From Candidatus Omnitrophota bacterium (GTDB lineage Bacteria; Omnitrophota; Gorgyraeia; JAUYCX01): a stretch of DNA of 64,000 bases. The stretch spans positions 225,357 through 289,356 of the forward strand of contig JAUYCX010000037.1 in NCBI GenBank assembly GCA_030692045.1. Direction: 5' to 3'. Under the pieces are notes generated by a model. That model was not told the origin of the DNA, made no database searches, and was given only the letters and a program-made list of their open reading frames with translations. Below are positions 30,291-38,150 of the stretch, in pieces. The position numbers and the translations under genes are program-made. Every line of letters begins with the position of its first letter. The first letter of the stretch is position 1.

Positions 30291-31647
30291 GCATATCCAT
30301 TTTATTGGAATTGGCGGAATTGGCATGAGTGGCGTTGCTCGGCTGCTACTATTAAAAGGAGAAAAGGTTAGCGGCTCTGACTTAAATGAAAGCGCCGCAA
30401 CCCAAGGATTGAGTTCTTTGGGTGCACAGATTTATATTGGCCATAATTCCAATAATATACAGGATGCGGATTTAGTAGTTTACTCCTCAGCCATAGACTC
30501 GCAAAATGCAGAACTTGTTTCAGCGATAGAGAGGCAAATCCCGGTTATTAAACGAGCTCAAATGCTTTCTGATCTAATGGATGGTAAAATTAGCATTACC
30601 GTAAGTGGTGCGCATGGAAAAACCACTACCACTTCCATGATTTCACATGTTTTAACAGATGGGGGGTTGTGTCCTACAGTTGTGGCAGGAGGAATGTTAG
30701 AGAATTACTGTCAAAGCTCATGGCTGGGTGAGGGTAAATATTTTGTAGCTGAGCTTGATGAAAGCGACGGCTCGTTTTTATTTTTTCATCCTCGTATATC
30801 TGTTGCCACAAATATTGATTATGAGCATCTTGATTATTATGGGAATTGGCATAATATCATAGATGCTTACCAAAGATTTATTAATCAGACTGATAAAGAC
30901 GGTTTAATTATTGGCTGTGGCGATGATAAAAATATATTAGAAATCCTAAAGTATGCGAATAGTAAATACATTACTTTTGGCCTATCAGAAGAAAATGAAG
31001 TCTATGCAAAAGATATCAGGATGGCAAATCTTATCGTGCAATTTAAGTGTGTGTACAAAAAAAATGAATTAGGAGAAGTTACATTGAATATTCCGGGAAT
31101 TCACAATATTTCCAATTCCTTGGCTTGCATCTGTGTGGCTAAGGAGTTGGGTATGGATTTTGAAATGATTAGGCAAAGTTTATCAGAATTTCGGGGGGTT
31201 AAAAGGAGATTTCAAATAAAAAGTAAAATTAATGGCATAGTAATTGTGGAAGATTATGGACATCATCCAACTGAAATATTAGCTACCCTTAAAGCAGCCA
31301 AGACTGGTAATTACCAAAGAGTCGTTGTTATCTTTCAGCCGCACCGATATAGCCGCACAAAATTTCTAATGGATGAGTTTACTAAATGTTTTGATTTAAG
31401 CGATTACTTAATTATTACAGATATCTACGCCGCATCTGAGGTGCCTATCACCGGAGTAAGTGCAAGAAATATTTTTGAAGGGATTAAGGCTTTGGGAAAG
31501 AAAGACGTTTCTTTTATTGCTAAAAATGATATTATCGAACATCTCTTAGGGGTGGTAAGGAGAGGTGATTTAGTTTTATTCTTGGGCGCAGGAGATATCA
31601 ATCGGTTGTCAGATGAATTGGCACAAAGAATTAATAAGAATTGTTAA
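30283..31647 (+). CDS. murC: UDP-MurNAc-L-alanine ligase MurC
   Basis: 454 residues. GIGGIGMSGVARLLL near 7-21, SGAHGKTTTTSM near 107-118 and FQPHRYSRT near 350-358 are typical. It adds L-Ala to UDP-MurNAc. It overlaps murB by 35 bp. Confidence 0.95.
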   Translation: MSRHIHFIGIGGIGMSGVARLLLLKGEKVSGSDLNESAATQGLSSLGAQIYIGHNSNNIQDADLVVYSSAIDSQNAELVSAIERQIPVIKRAQMLSDLMDGKISITVSGAHGKTTTTSMISHVLTDGGLCPTVVAGGMLENYCQSSWLGEGKYFVAELDESDGSFLFFHPRISVATNIDYEHLDYYGNWHNIIDAYQRFINQTDKDGLIIGCGDDKNILEILKYANSKYITFGLSEENEVYAKDIRMANLIVQFKCVYKKNELGEVTLNIPGIHNISNSLACICVAKELGMDFEMIRQSLSEFRGVKRRFQIKSKINGIVIVEDYGHHPTEILATLKAAKTGNYQRVVVIFQPHRYSRTKFLMDEFTKCFDLSDYLIITDIYAASEVPITGVSARNIFEGIKALGKKDVSFIAKNDIIEHLLGVVRRGDLVLFLGAGDINRLSDELAQRINKNC

Positions 31648-32551
31648 AGGCAAAGTCAAATTTAATGAGCCGCTTTTTAAGCATACAACCTTACGGGTGG
31701 GCGGTTGTGCTGACGTCTGGTTTGAGCCAAAAGATTTATTAGACTTAGCCAGAGTATTAAAATTATCCCGAGAGAAAAAAATACCCATTTTTATAATTGG
31801 TGCAGGAAGCAATCTGTTAATTTCCGACAATGGGATAAAAGGAATTGTTTTAAAATTAGCTTCTCCATTCTTCGCAACCATTAAATTTAAAGAAAATTAT
31901 GCTTTTGTAGGAGCTGGTCTAAATTTAAATAAACTGGTGAATTTAGCAAAAGAAAATAATCTTTCTGGCTGCGAATTCTTAGCTGGCATTCCTGGTACCC
32001 TCGGCGGGGCTCTTGTAATGAATGCAGGGGTAAAAGATATTTTCTCTAAAAATGGCAGATATTTCTCTATCGCAGATTTATTAAAAGAGGTAAAAGTATT
32101 AGGGTTAGATGGTAAGCTAAAGACATTAAAGAAGCGAGATATCCGATTTGGATATCGCAGCTCTAGCCTCTCAAAATTTATTATAATTTGTGCTAAATTA
32201 GAATTAAAACCCATGAGTAAAGAAACAATATCTTCTCTTACAAGAAAGTTCATCTCTTATAAAAGTAAAATTCAGGATTTAAAATCTCCCAGCGCTGGCT
32301 GCGTTTTCAAAAATCCCATCAATTCTTTTAAGGAGACTAATTCAGCTGGCAAAATGATTGATGCCTCTGGTTTAAAGGGTAAAGAAATAGGCGGGGCATG
32401 TGTTTCTAAAATTCATGCAAATTTTATTCTGAATAAGCATAGGGCTAAGGCAAAAGATATTCTAAAATTGATGCATTTAATTAAGAATCGTGTTAAGCAA
32501 AGATTTAATGTTTCTTTAGTGCCGGAAATAAAAATAGTCGGTAAATTTTGA
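31613..32551 (+). CDS. murB: UDP-N-acetylenolpyruvoylglucosamine reductase MurB
   Basis: 312 residues, FAD-binding. HTTLRVGG near 22-29, GAGSNLL near 64-70, GIPGTLGGALVMNAG near 126-140 and the active loop PSAGCVFKNP near 227-236, where Cys replaces the Ser of E. coli MurB, a known variation. It ends in PEIKIVG. It makes UDP-MurNAc. Confidence 0.94.
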   Translation: MNWHKELIRIVKGKVKFNEPLFKHTTLRVGGCADVWFEPKDLLDLARVLKLSREKKIPIFIIGAGSNLLISDNGIKGIVLKLASPFFATIKFKENYAFVGAGLNLNKLVNLAKENNLSGCEFLAGIPGTLGGALVMNAGVKDIFSKNGRYFSIADLLKEVKVLGLDGKLKTLKKRDIRFGYRSSSLSKFIIICAKLELKPMSKETISSLTRKFISYKSKIQDLKSPSAGCVFKNPINSFKETNSAGKMIDASGLKGKEIGGACVSKIHANFILNKHRAKAKDILKLMHLIKNRVKQRFNVSLVPEIKIVGKF

Positions 32552-33520
32552 ATGTTTAACAATTCTAATTTTGGCAGAATTGGCGTCTTGATGGGTGGAC
32601 CATCTACAGAACGCGAAATTTCTTTAAAATCAGGCAGGTCTGTTTATGAGGCATTGAATAAAGAAGGGCTTGATGCCGTGGTTTTAGATTTCAATACCGA
32701 TGAGAAAGAAGTTATTTTAAAACTCATTAAGGATTCTCAGATTGATGTTGCATTCATTGCTTTACATGGGAAGTTTGGCGAAGACGGAGTTTTACAAAGT
32801 TTACTAGATAAGCTTGGCATTCCTTATACAGGTTCAGGCGTATTGGCAAGTTCATTGGCTATGGATAAGGTCGCCTCGCGGGAATTATTTAAAAATAATG
32901 ACTTAAATGTTCCGATGTCAGAAGTACTTAATAAATCTTTTCTTACTGACCTTAATCGGCTTATTAGCAAATTTAGGAAATTTCCTCTGGTGGTTAAACC
33001 AGCAACCCAGGGTTCAAGCATTGGTATTTCTATTGCTAAGGATTTATCCGGTTTAGAAAAGTCAATTAATTTTGCCTTTCAATTCGATAATAAGATTTTG
33101 ATTGAAGAGTATATTCTAGGCAGAGAGTTGACTGTTTCTATATTGGATGAACAGGCTTTGCCGGTGGTGGAGATTGTGCCGAAAAATAAGTTTTTTGACT
33201 TTGAAGCAAAATATAAAAGCCAAGATACTCAATATATAGTCCCAGCCAGAATTAGCAAGAAAACCCAAGTTTTAGTGCAAGAAGCTGGTTTAAGTGCACA
33301 TAGTATTTTAAGATGCAGTGGGTTTTCCAGAACAGATATAATTTTGAGTGGGGATGAAATTCCATTTATACTGGAAGTTAATACCATTCCCGGATTAACA
33401 TCAAGCAGTCTTTTGCCAAAGGCTGCAGACGCTGTTGGTATTAATTTTACTCAATTGTGTTTAAAGATGCTTTGCTTAGCCTATGAAAAAAAACAAATAC
33501 AAAAAAGTTCAAGGGTTTAA
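32552..33520 (+). CDS. ddl: D-alanine-D-alanine ligase
   Basis: 322 residues, ATP-grasp fold. GGPSTEREISLKSG near 15-28, LHGKFGEDG near 71-79, KPATQGSSIG near 149-158 and EVNTIPGLTSSS near 280-291 mark the substrate and metal sites. It makes D-Ala-D-Ala for MurF. It overlaps ftsQ by 38 bp. Confidence 0.95.
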   Translation: MFNNSNFGRIGVLMGGPSTEREISLKSGRSVYEALNKEGLDAVVLDFNTDEKEVILKLIKDSQIDVAFIALHGKFGEDGVLQSLLDKLGIPYTGSGVLASSLAMDKVASRELFKNNDLNVPMSEVLNKSFLTDLNRLISKFRKFPLVVKPATQGSSIGISIAKDLSGLEKSINFAFQFDNKILIEEYILGRELTVSILDEQALPVVEIVPKNKFFDFEAKYKSQDTQYIVPARISKKTQVLVQEAGLSAHSILRCSGFSRTDIILSGDEIPFILEVNTIPGLTSSSLLPKAADAVGINFTQLCLKMLCLAYEKKQIQKSSRV

Positions 33521-34241
33521 TCTTAAACCTTTAGCATTGATTTTTTTTATTTTCATACTTTTTACTCTTTTTTTAAAACTTAGCCTTCAATTTTTAAGAA
33601 GCTCTGAATACTTTAAGATTAATAAAATTACTTATTCAAAGGAAGCTCAGTTTTCAAGGTCCGAAGATATCTTTGATGAATTAATAGGCAAAAATCTATT
33701 TTCGCTGAATTTAAAAAAAATTTCACAAAAGATTGAAGCAGAATTCCCCCAATTAGGCCAGGTAAAAATTGCAAGGCGCCTTCCAGATGAACTTATAATT
33801 ATGGCTTTCAAAAGAAACCCTATTGCAAAGGTAAAACTCTTAGATCAATATTTTTATGTTGACGAAGAAGGTGTAATAATTTCGGTTTTTAGAAACAGCC
33901 AGGACCATCTTCCTTTAATTATGGGCGTTGTAAATGTTCCCACAAGTATAAGAATTGGTCAAACTTACGATGCCCAAAATTTAAAGTTTGGCCTTGAAAT
34001 CATCAAGGAAATTGATAAAATCACCTATCTAAAGAGCTTAGTTTTATCAAAGGTAAATGTTTCAAATTTAAGCCGTGCCTCCTTTATGTTTGCTGATGGT
34101 ATTGAGATAATAATTGGAGATGAAAACATAGGTGAAAGGCTTAAGTTATTGGTAGTTATTCTCTCCAGAATAAATAAGGAATTAGGGCAACTAAAATATA
34201 TCGACTTAAGATTTAAAGAACCAGTAATCGCAAGAAAGTAA
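33483..34241 (+). CDS. ftsQ: Cell division protein FtsQ
   Basis: 252 residues: a short basic N-terminus, one membrane segment (about 17-38), a POTRA domain (about 45-110, INKITYSKEAQFSRSEDI) and a beta domain to about 235. Topology, size and place between ddl and ftsA support FtsQ. Confidence 0.88.
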   Translation: MKKNKYKKVQGFNLKPLALIFFIFILFTLFLKLSLQFLRSSEYFKINKITYSKEAQFSRSEDIFDELIGKNLFSLNLKKISQKIEAEFPQLGQVKIARRLPDELIIMAFKRNPIAKVKLLDQYFYVDEEGVIISVFRNSQDHLPLIMGVVNVPTSIRIGQTYDAQNLKFGLEIIKEIDKITYLKSLVLSKVNVSNLSRASFMFADGIEIIIGDENIGERLKLLVVILSRINKELGQLKYIDLRFKEPVIARK

Positions 34242-35467
34242 TGAGAGAAAGATTTATTTGTGGTTTGGATATTGGCACCTCAAAAATTGCTGCATCTATT
34301 GCAAGTGTGGATAAAAAAGGCAAGATTTCCTTAATCGCCATAGAAGAATCTATGAGCCGTGGCATTAGTAGAGGGTTGGTTACTGATTTGGCGTTGCTTT
34401 CAAATACTATTCAAGAAACAATGAGAAACTTAGGTAAAAAAAGTTCAATTAAACCCGATGATATTTATGCAGGGATTAAGGGCATACATTTATCTTGCCG
34501 ACATAGCCAAGCCATAATCCCACTTATAGAGAGGGACAACAAAATCATTACCTCCCTTGATATAAAAAGGGTAAACCATCAGGCACGCTTATTAGGCTTA
34601 GATTTAGAAGAGGAAGTTATTCATGAATTTCCCCAGAATTATTCTATTGATGGTGATGGTAATAAAGTTGAAAACCCCTTAGGGCTTTACGCACATAAAT
34701 TAGGAGTTGATTTATTTTTAATTATAGGCAAGGTTAATCAAATTGAAAATCTGATAAAGGCAATAAATAATGCTGGTTGTTCAATAAGAAAACTTATTTT
34801 TTCCGGTCTTGCGGCAAGTTTTGTAACCTTAGAGGAAGAAGAAAAAAAGAGCGGTTCCTGTTTAATAAATATCGGTGCAGGTTCAACTGAAATTCTTACC
34901 TTTCAAGGCGGAGTTTTAAGGGATTTGGAAATTCTGCCCATAGGTGGAATTAATTTGACAGAGAGAATTGCCTCAAATCTAAAGATTCCCTTTGAGTTGG
35001 CTGAAGAGTTAAAGATTTCTTATGCCGCTGCAACTACAAAGGATATTGAAGGCGATGAAGATATTTTAGTTAAGAAGAGTTCATTTTATAATCCTATAAG
35101 GCGACGGGACATTTGTCTTGCAGTTGAGCCGCAGGTGAATAGTTTAATTGATTCCATAAAAGAAAGAATTGATAATTCAGCTTTTAGAAAGTTTTTTAAT
35201 TCAGGTGTTGTAATTACAGGAGGAACCTCTCTTTTGTATGGTTTTTTAGAGCAGTTGGAATCAAGACTTTTTTTACCTGTAAGATTGGCTAAAATTAAAC
35301 AAAGCTCGCTTCCATCTACAAAAGGGCCAATTTATGCAACAACTATAGGTTTACTATATTTTGGCATTCACTCATTTTTAAGCAATGGCTCGCTATTTAA
35401 CAAAGGAAAGGCAGGAGCGGGGAGATTTGTCAATCGGATAGCTGAGCTGTATCATGAATATTTTTAA
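34241..35467 (+). CDS. ftsA: Cell division protein FtsA
   Basis: 408 residues, actin-like fold. GLDIGTSKIAASIA near 6-19, NIGAGSTEI near 207-215 and ITGGTSLLYGF near 326-336 form the nucleotide site. Its normal job is to tether FtsZ to the membrane. The expected downstream ftsZ is not here; the gene is followed by a palindromic repeat and an unrelated CBM48 gene, so the dcw cluster ends at ftsA. Confidence 0.93.
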   Translation: MRERFICGLDIGTSKIAASIASVDKKGKISLIAIEESMSRGISRGLVTDLALLSNTIQETMRNLGKKSSIKPDDIYAGIKGIHLSCRHSQAIIPLIERDNKIITSLDIKRVNHQARLLGLDLEEEVIHEFPQNYSIDGDGNKVENPLGLYAHKLGVDLFLIIGKVNQIENLIKAINNAGCSIRKLIFSGLAASFVTLEEEEKKSGSCLINIGAGSTEILTFQGGVLRDLEILPIGGINLTERIASNLKIPFELAEELKISYAAATTKDIEGDEDILVKKSSFYNPIRRRDICLAVEPQVNSLIDSIKERIDNSAFRKFFNSGVVITGGTSLLYGFLEQLESRLFLPVRLAKIKQSSLPSTKGPIYATTIGLLYFGIHSFLSNGSLFNKGKAGAGRFVNRIAELYHEYF

Positions 35468-35489
35468 AGACAGGCAGGCATTTTGGTAT

Positions 35490-35591
35490 CAAGAGAAAAT
35501 TAAACCCCATCTGGTAATTTTCTCTTGCGCCGCAAAAGTTTTTGCGGCATCAAGCAAAATTTAAACGCCAGTCGGCAAATTTTGCTTGACA
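35490..35591. repeat. Composite palindromic element, family A, copy 2
   Basis: Three hairpins: CAAGAGAAAATT/AATTTTCTCTTG (35490-35501, 35516-35527) with loop AAACCCCATCTGGT; GCCGCAAAA/TTTTGCGGC (35529-35548); and TCAAGCAAAATTT/AAATTTTGCTTGA (35550-35562, 35577-35589) with loop AAACGCCAGTCGGC. It ends in CTTGACA. Compared with copy 1 near 600-682, order, loop and end are conserved while arm sequences differ and still pair. Confidence 0.85.
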
Positions 35592-35613
35592 TTTTAGGTA
35601 GAATTGTATAGAT
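35586..35613 (+). promoter_or_regulatory. Possible promoter formed by the repeat end
   Basis: TTGACA at 35586-35591, the last bases of the palindromic element, followed after 15-16 nt by TATAGA/ATAGAT. Spacing is slightly short. It would drive the CBM48 gene. Confidence 0.5.
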
Positions 35614-35706
35614 TTATTAAGAAAGTCAAATGAAGCCAGGACTTATGTCTCCGCCTTCGGCGGATTCCATAAGTTGTGTCGTCATTAAAAAAGGAGGGTG
35701 GCTCAA

Positions 35707-35982
35707 ATGCCAAAGACTAAAACAAAAAAGGAAGTAGAATTTAGGTATTACGCTCCAGATGCTAAGAGTGTAAAATTGTCAGGTGATTTTAGTAACTGGG
35801 ATTCGCAGTTACTTTCAGCTAAGAAAGACAAAAAGGGATTTTGGAAGCTTAAATTGGCCTTGACACCGGGAAGTTATCAGTACAAATTTTTTGTTGATGG
35901 TCAATGGCAGAATGACCCAAACTGCCATTCTTGCGTTCCCAATGCCTTTGGCAGTTTAAACTGCAAGGTAGATGTAAAGTAA
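35707..35982 (+). CDS. Small CBM48/AMPK-type glycogen-binding domain protein
   Basis: 91 residues from the ATG at 35707, which has AGGAGG 9 nt upstream; a GTG at 35698 is too close to that site. The whole protein is one E-set/CBM48 domain: FRYYAPDAKSVKLSGDFSNW near 10-29 and GSYQYKFFVDGQWQNDP near 59-75. Such domains bind alpha-glucans in glycogen enzymes or AMPK beta subunits, but here the domain stands alone, possibly as an adaptor to glycogen. It is a monocistron with its own terminator. Confidence 0.85.
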   Translation: MPKTKTKKEVEFRYYAPDAKSVKLSGDFSNWDSQLLSAKKDKKGFWKLKLALTPGSYQYKFFVDGQWQNDPNCHSCVPNAFGSLNCKVDVK

Positions 35983-36007
35983 TCTTTAAGAATCTTATTA
36001 GTTTTTT

Positions 36008-36043
36008 AAAAAAGGGTAGGCGGTAATCTCTACCCTTTTTATT
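36008..36043 (+). terminator. Intrinsic terminator after the CBM48 gene
   Basis: AAAAAGGGTAG and CTACCCTTTTT pair around a 10-nt loop, followed by TATTT. Confidence 0.85.
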
Positions 36044-36055
36044 TAATCATAAAAA

Positions 36056-36775
36056 ATGAAATATATTTATGGTCCAGTAAAATCAAGAAGGTTAGGCAAT
36101 TCCTTAGGTATAAGTTTAACGCCTTACAAGGTTTGTAGTTTTGATTGTGTCTATTGCCAGTTAGGTAAAACTACAATAAAGACTTCAGAAATAAAAGAAT
36201 ATGTAAATCTAGAAGAAATTCTCCAGGAATTAAAAGCTTTTATTTCAAACACAGATTTCAAAAATACGCCCGTAAATTATATTACCCTCTCTGGCTCTGG
36301 AGAACCAACACTTTTTCTAAGCATTGGTAAGTTAATTTCCTATATTAAAAAATTAGTCAATATTCCTATCGCTGTTTTAACTAACAGTTCTCTGTTGCAC
36401 AATATAGATGTAAGAAGGAATTTGTTGAGTGCAGATTTAATTGTTACTACCCTAAATGCTTCCAGCCAAACTGTGTTTGAAAAAATACATCAAACAGAAG
36501 AAGAAATAAAATTAGAAGAAATAATCAATGGTTTAATTGCTTTAAGAAGGGAGTTTAAGGGTAAGATTTACTTAGAGGTTATGTTGATTAAGGGCATTAA
36601 TGATTCAGTAAAGGAGATGGAGAGGTTAAAAGAGATAGTTAATAGAATCGGTCCAGATAAAATTCAATTAGTCGCACCTTCAAGGCCGCCTAGCCAGAAT
36701 TGGGTTAAGCCGCCCGATTTAAAAACTATGAAAAAAATTCAAGAGATTTTCGGTGAAAGGTGTGAAGTATTTTAA
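36056..36775 (+). CDS. Radical SAM protein (COG0731 type)
   Basis: 239 residues. GPVKSRRLGNSLGI near 6-19 and the cluster motif CSFDCVYC near 28-35 (CxxxCxxC) are characteristic of the COG0731 Fe-S oxidoreductases related to wybutosine-type enzymes. LSGSGEPTL near 78-86 matches the SAM-binding GGE region. The substrate is unknown. It directly precedes the tRNA-Arg region. Confidence 0.82.
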   Translation: MKYIYGPVKSRRLGNSLGISLTPYKVCSFDCVYCQLGKTTIKTSEIKEYVNLEEILQELKAFISNTDFKNTPVNYITLSGSGEPTLFLSIGKLISYIKKLVNIPIAVLTNSSLLHNIDVRRNLLSADLIVTTLNASSQTVFEKIHQTEEEIKLEEIINGLIALRREFKGKIYLEVMLIKGINDSVKEMERLKEIVNRIGPDKIQLVAPSRPPSQNWVKPPDLKTMKKIQEIFGERCEVF

Positions 36776-36816
36776 AATTCTGCGCCTGTAGCTCAATTGG
36801 ATAGAGCGCCAGCCTT

Positions 36817-36854
36817 CGGAGTCCCTCGATTTTAATTTTGACTCCGTCCCGAGC
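36817..36854. repeat. Palindromic element in tRNA-Arg anticodon loop, copy 1
   Basis: CGGAGTC (36817-36823) pairs with GACTCCG (36840-36846), followed by TCCCGAGC. The CGGA of the tRNA loop is part of the palindrome. A second copy at 49864-49898 sits at the same place in another tRNA-Arg fragment. TCCCGAG can also pair with CTCGGGA at 36972, beyond the intact tRNA. Confidence 0.75.
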
Positions 36855-36883
36855 GTTTAGGATGTCAAATCGATGTTATTTCT

Positions 36884-36957
36884 GCGCCCATAGCTCAACT
36901 GGATAGAGCGCCAGTCTTCGGAACTGGATGTTGCAGGTTCAATTCCTGCTGGGCGCG
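36884..36957 (+). tRNA. tRNA-Arg(TCG)
   Basis: 74 nt with complete arms: acceptor GCGCCCA/TGGGCGC, anticodon loop CTTCGGA (TCG), T-arm GCAGG-TTCAATT-CCTGC, discriminator G, no CCA. It lies inside the insertion that splits another tRNA-Arg. Confidence 0.93.
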
Positions 36958-37069
36958 TTTAAAATATTTATCTCGGGATTCCGCCAGAGATGAAAGCGAG
37001 GGGCGGAGCTGGTTCGAGTCCAGCCAGGCGCATTCTAAAGATTCTGAATTACCCTAAACAAAATAATAG

Positions 37070-38050
37070 ATGAAAAGAATGGTTCATTTATTCTTTGTTG
37101 CTTTAGTTACATTTTTAATTTTGAAAACTACTACCTTTGGTTGGAATCTTTTCTCAAATTCGTCTAAAGGGTGTAATCCAAAAGATAACATTATTCTAGG
37201 CAGGATAAGAAAACATATTTATATGCTTTCACATAAAATAGGAAACCGCAGTGTATTTTATTATGACAATCTTGAAAGGGCAGCCAATTATATTAGCGAA
37301 CAATTCGTAACTTATGGCTATAAAGTAGAATTTCAGGAATATATTTTAGAGAATAAAAAAGTAAAGAATATAATTGCAGTAAAAAATGGGATTAAGGCTA
37401 GTGAAGAAATTATTGTTGTGGGAGCTCATTACGATTCTTGTTTTAACCCAGGCGCAGATGATAATGCCAGCGGCGTTGCAGGAGTTTTAGAGCTAGCCAG
37501 ATTTATGAAAGATAAAGATATCGACCGTACAATTAAGTTTATCGCTTTTGCTAATGAAGAACCGCCATATTTTAAAACTGAAAATATGGGCAGCCGAATT
37601 TATGCCAGAGAAGCTAAGATTAAAAATGAGGCTATTAAAGCTGTAATTATTTTAGAGACGATAGGTTTATATACCAATAAGATAAATTCTCAAAGATATC
37701 CAATTATTTTAGGAATTTTCTATCCCAATAAGGGTAATTTCATTACTATTGTCGGAAATATAAATTCTCGCCATTTGGTTAATAAGATTAAAACTTCTTT
37801 TAGAAAATACTCTAAATTTCCAATCTCATCCATAGCCCTTGATTTTATTCCAGCAAGTGATTTTAGCGACCATTGGTCTTTTTGGAAAGAGGGTTATTCC
37901 GCAGTTATGGTAACCGATACTGCTTTTTTGAGAAATTTTCATTATCACAGAGATTCAGATACTTGGGAAAAATTGAGTTATGAAAATATGGCTTGTGTTA
38001 TTGAGGCATTTTGCTCGGTTTTATTTGATTTGGCAAAATATAGTAATTGA
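37070..38050 (+). CDS. M28-family zinc peptidase, exported
   Basis: 326 residues with an N-terminal hydrophobic segment (about 5-24) that is a signal or anchor. Di-zinc ligands of M28 are visible: GAHYDS, GADDNASG, FANEEPP, the Asp/Glu position around ILETIG, and the final His in FHYHRDSDT. Members are aminopeptidases or glutaminyl cyclase relatives. Activity outside the cytoplasm is likely. Confidence 0.88.
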   Translation: MKRMVHLFFVALVTFLILKTTTFGWNLFSNSSKGCNPKDNIILGRIRKHIYMLSHKIGNRSVFYYDNLERAANYISEQFVTYGYKVEFQEYILENKKVKNIIAVKNGIKASEEIIVVGAHYDSCFNPGADDNASGVAGVLELARFMKDKDIDRTIKFIAFANEEPPYFKTENMGSRIYAREAKIKNEAIKAVIILETIGLYTNKINSQRYPIILGIFYPNKGNFITIVGNINSRHLVNKIKTSFRKYSKFPISSIALDFIPASDFSDHWSFWKEGYSAVMVTDTAFLRNFHYHRDSDTWEKLSYENMACVIEAFCSVLFDLAKYSN

Positions 38051-38150
38051 AAAACTAATCTTTATGTCCTTTATTGGTTTGCTGTATTGACGAATTTATT
38101 ATTTTTTGTAAAATAAACCCATTTGAAAAATCATTTTTTAATTTAAAATT

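Larger units (their letters stand above)
36782..37032 (+). pseudogene. tRNA-Arg split in two, flanking an intact tRNA-Arg
   Basis: The 5' part at 36782-36820 covers acceptor GCGCCTG, D-arm and anticodon arm up to loop CTTCGGA (anticodon TCG). The 3' part at 37005-37032 has T-arm GCTGG-TTCGAGT-CCAGC and acceptor CAGGCGC, which pairs with the 5' acceptor and not with that of the intact tRNA (GCGCCCA/TGGGCGC). The 184-bp insert carries palindromes and a complete tRNA-Arg. The join is in the anticodon loop region. Confidence 0.8.
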
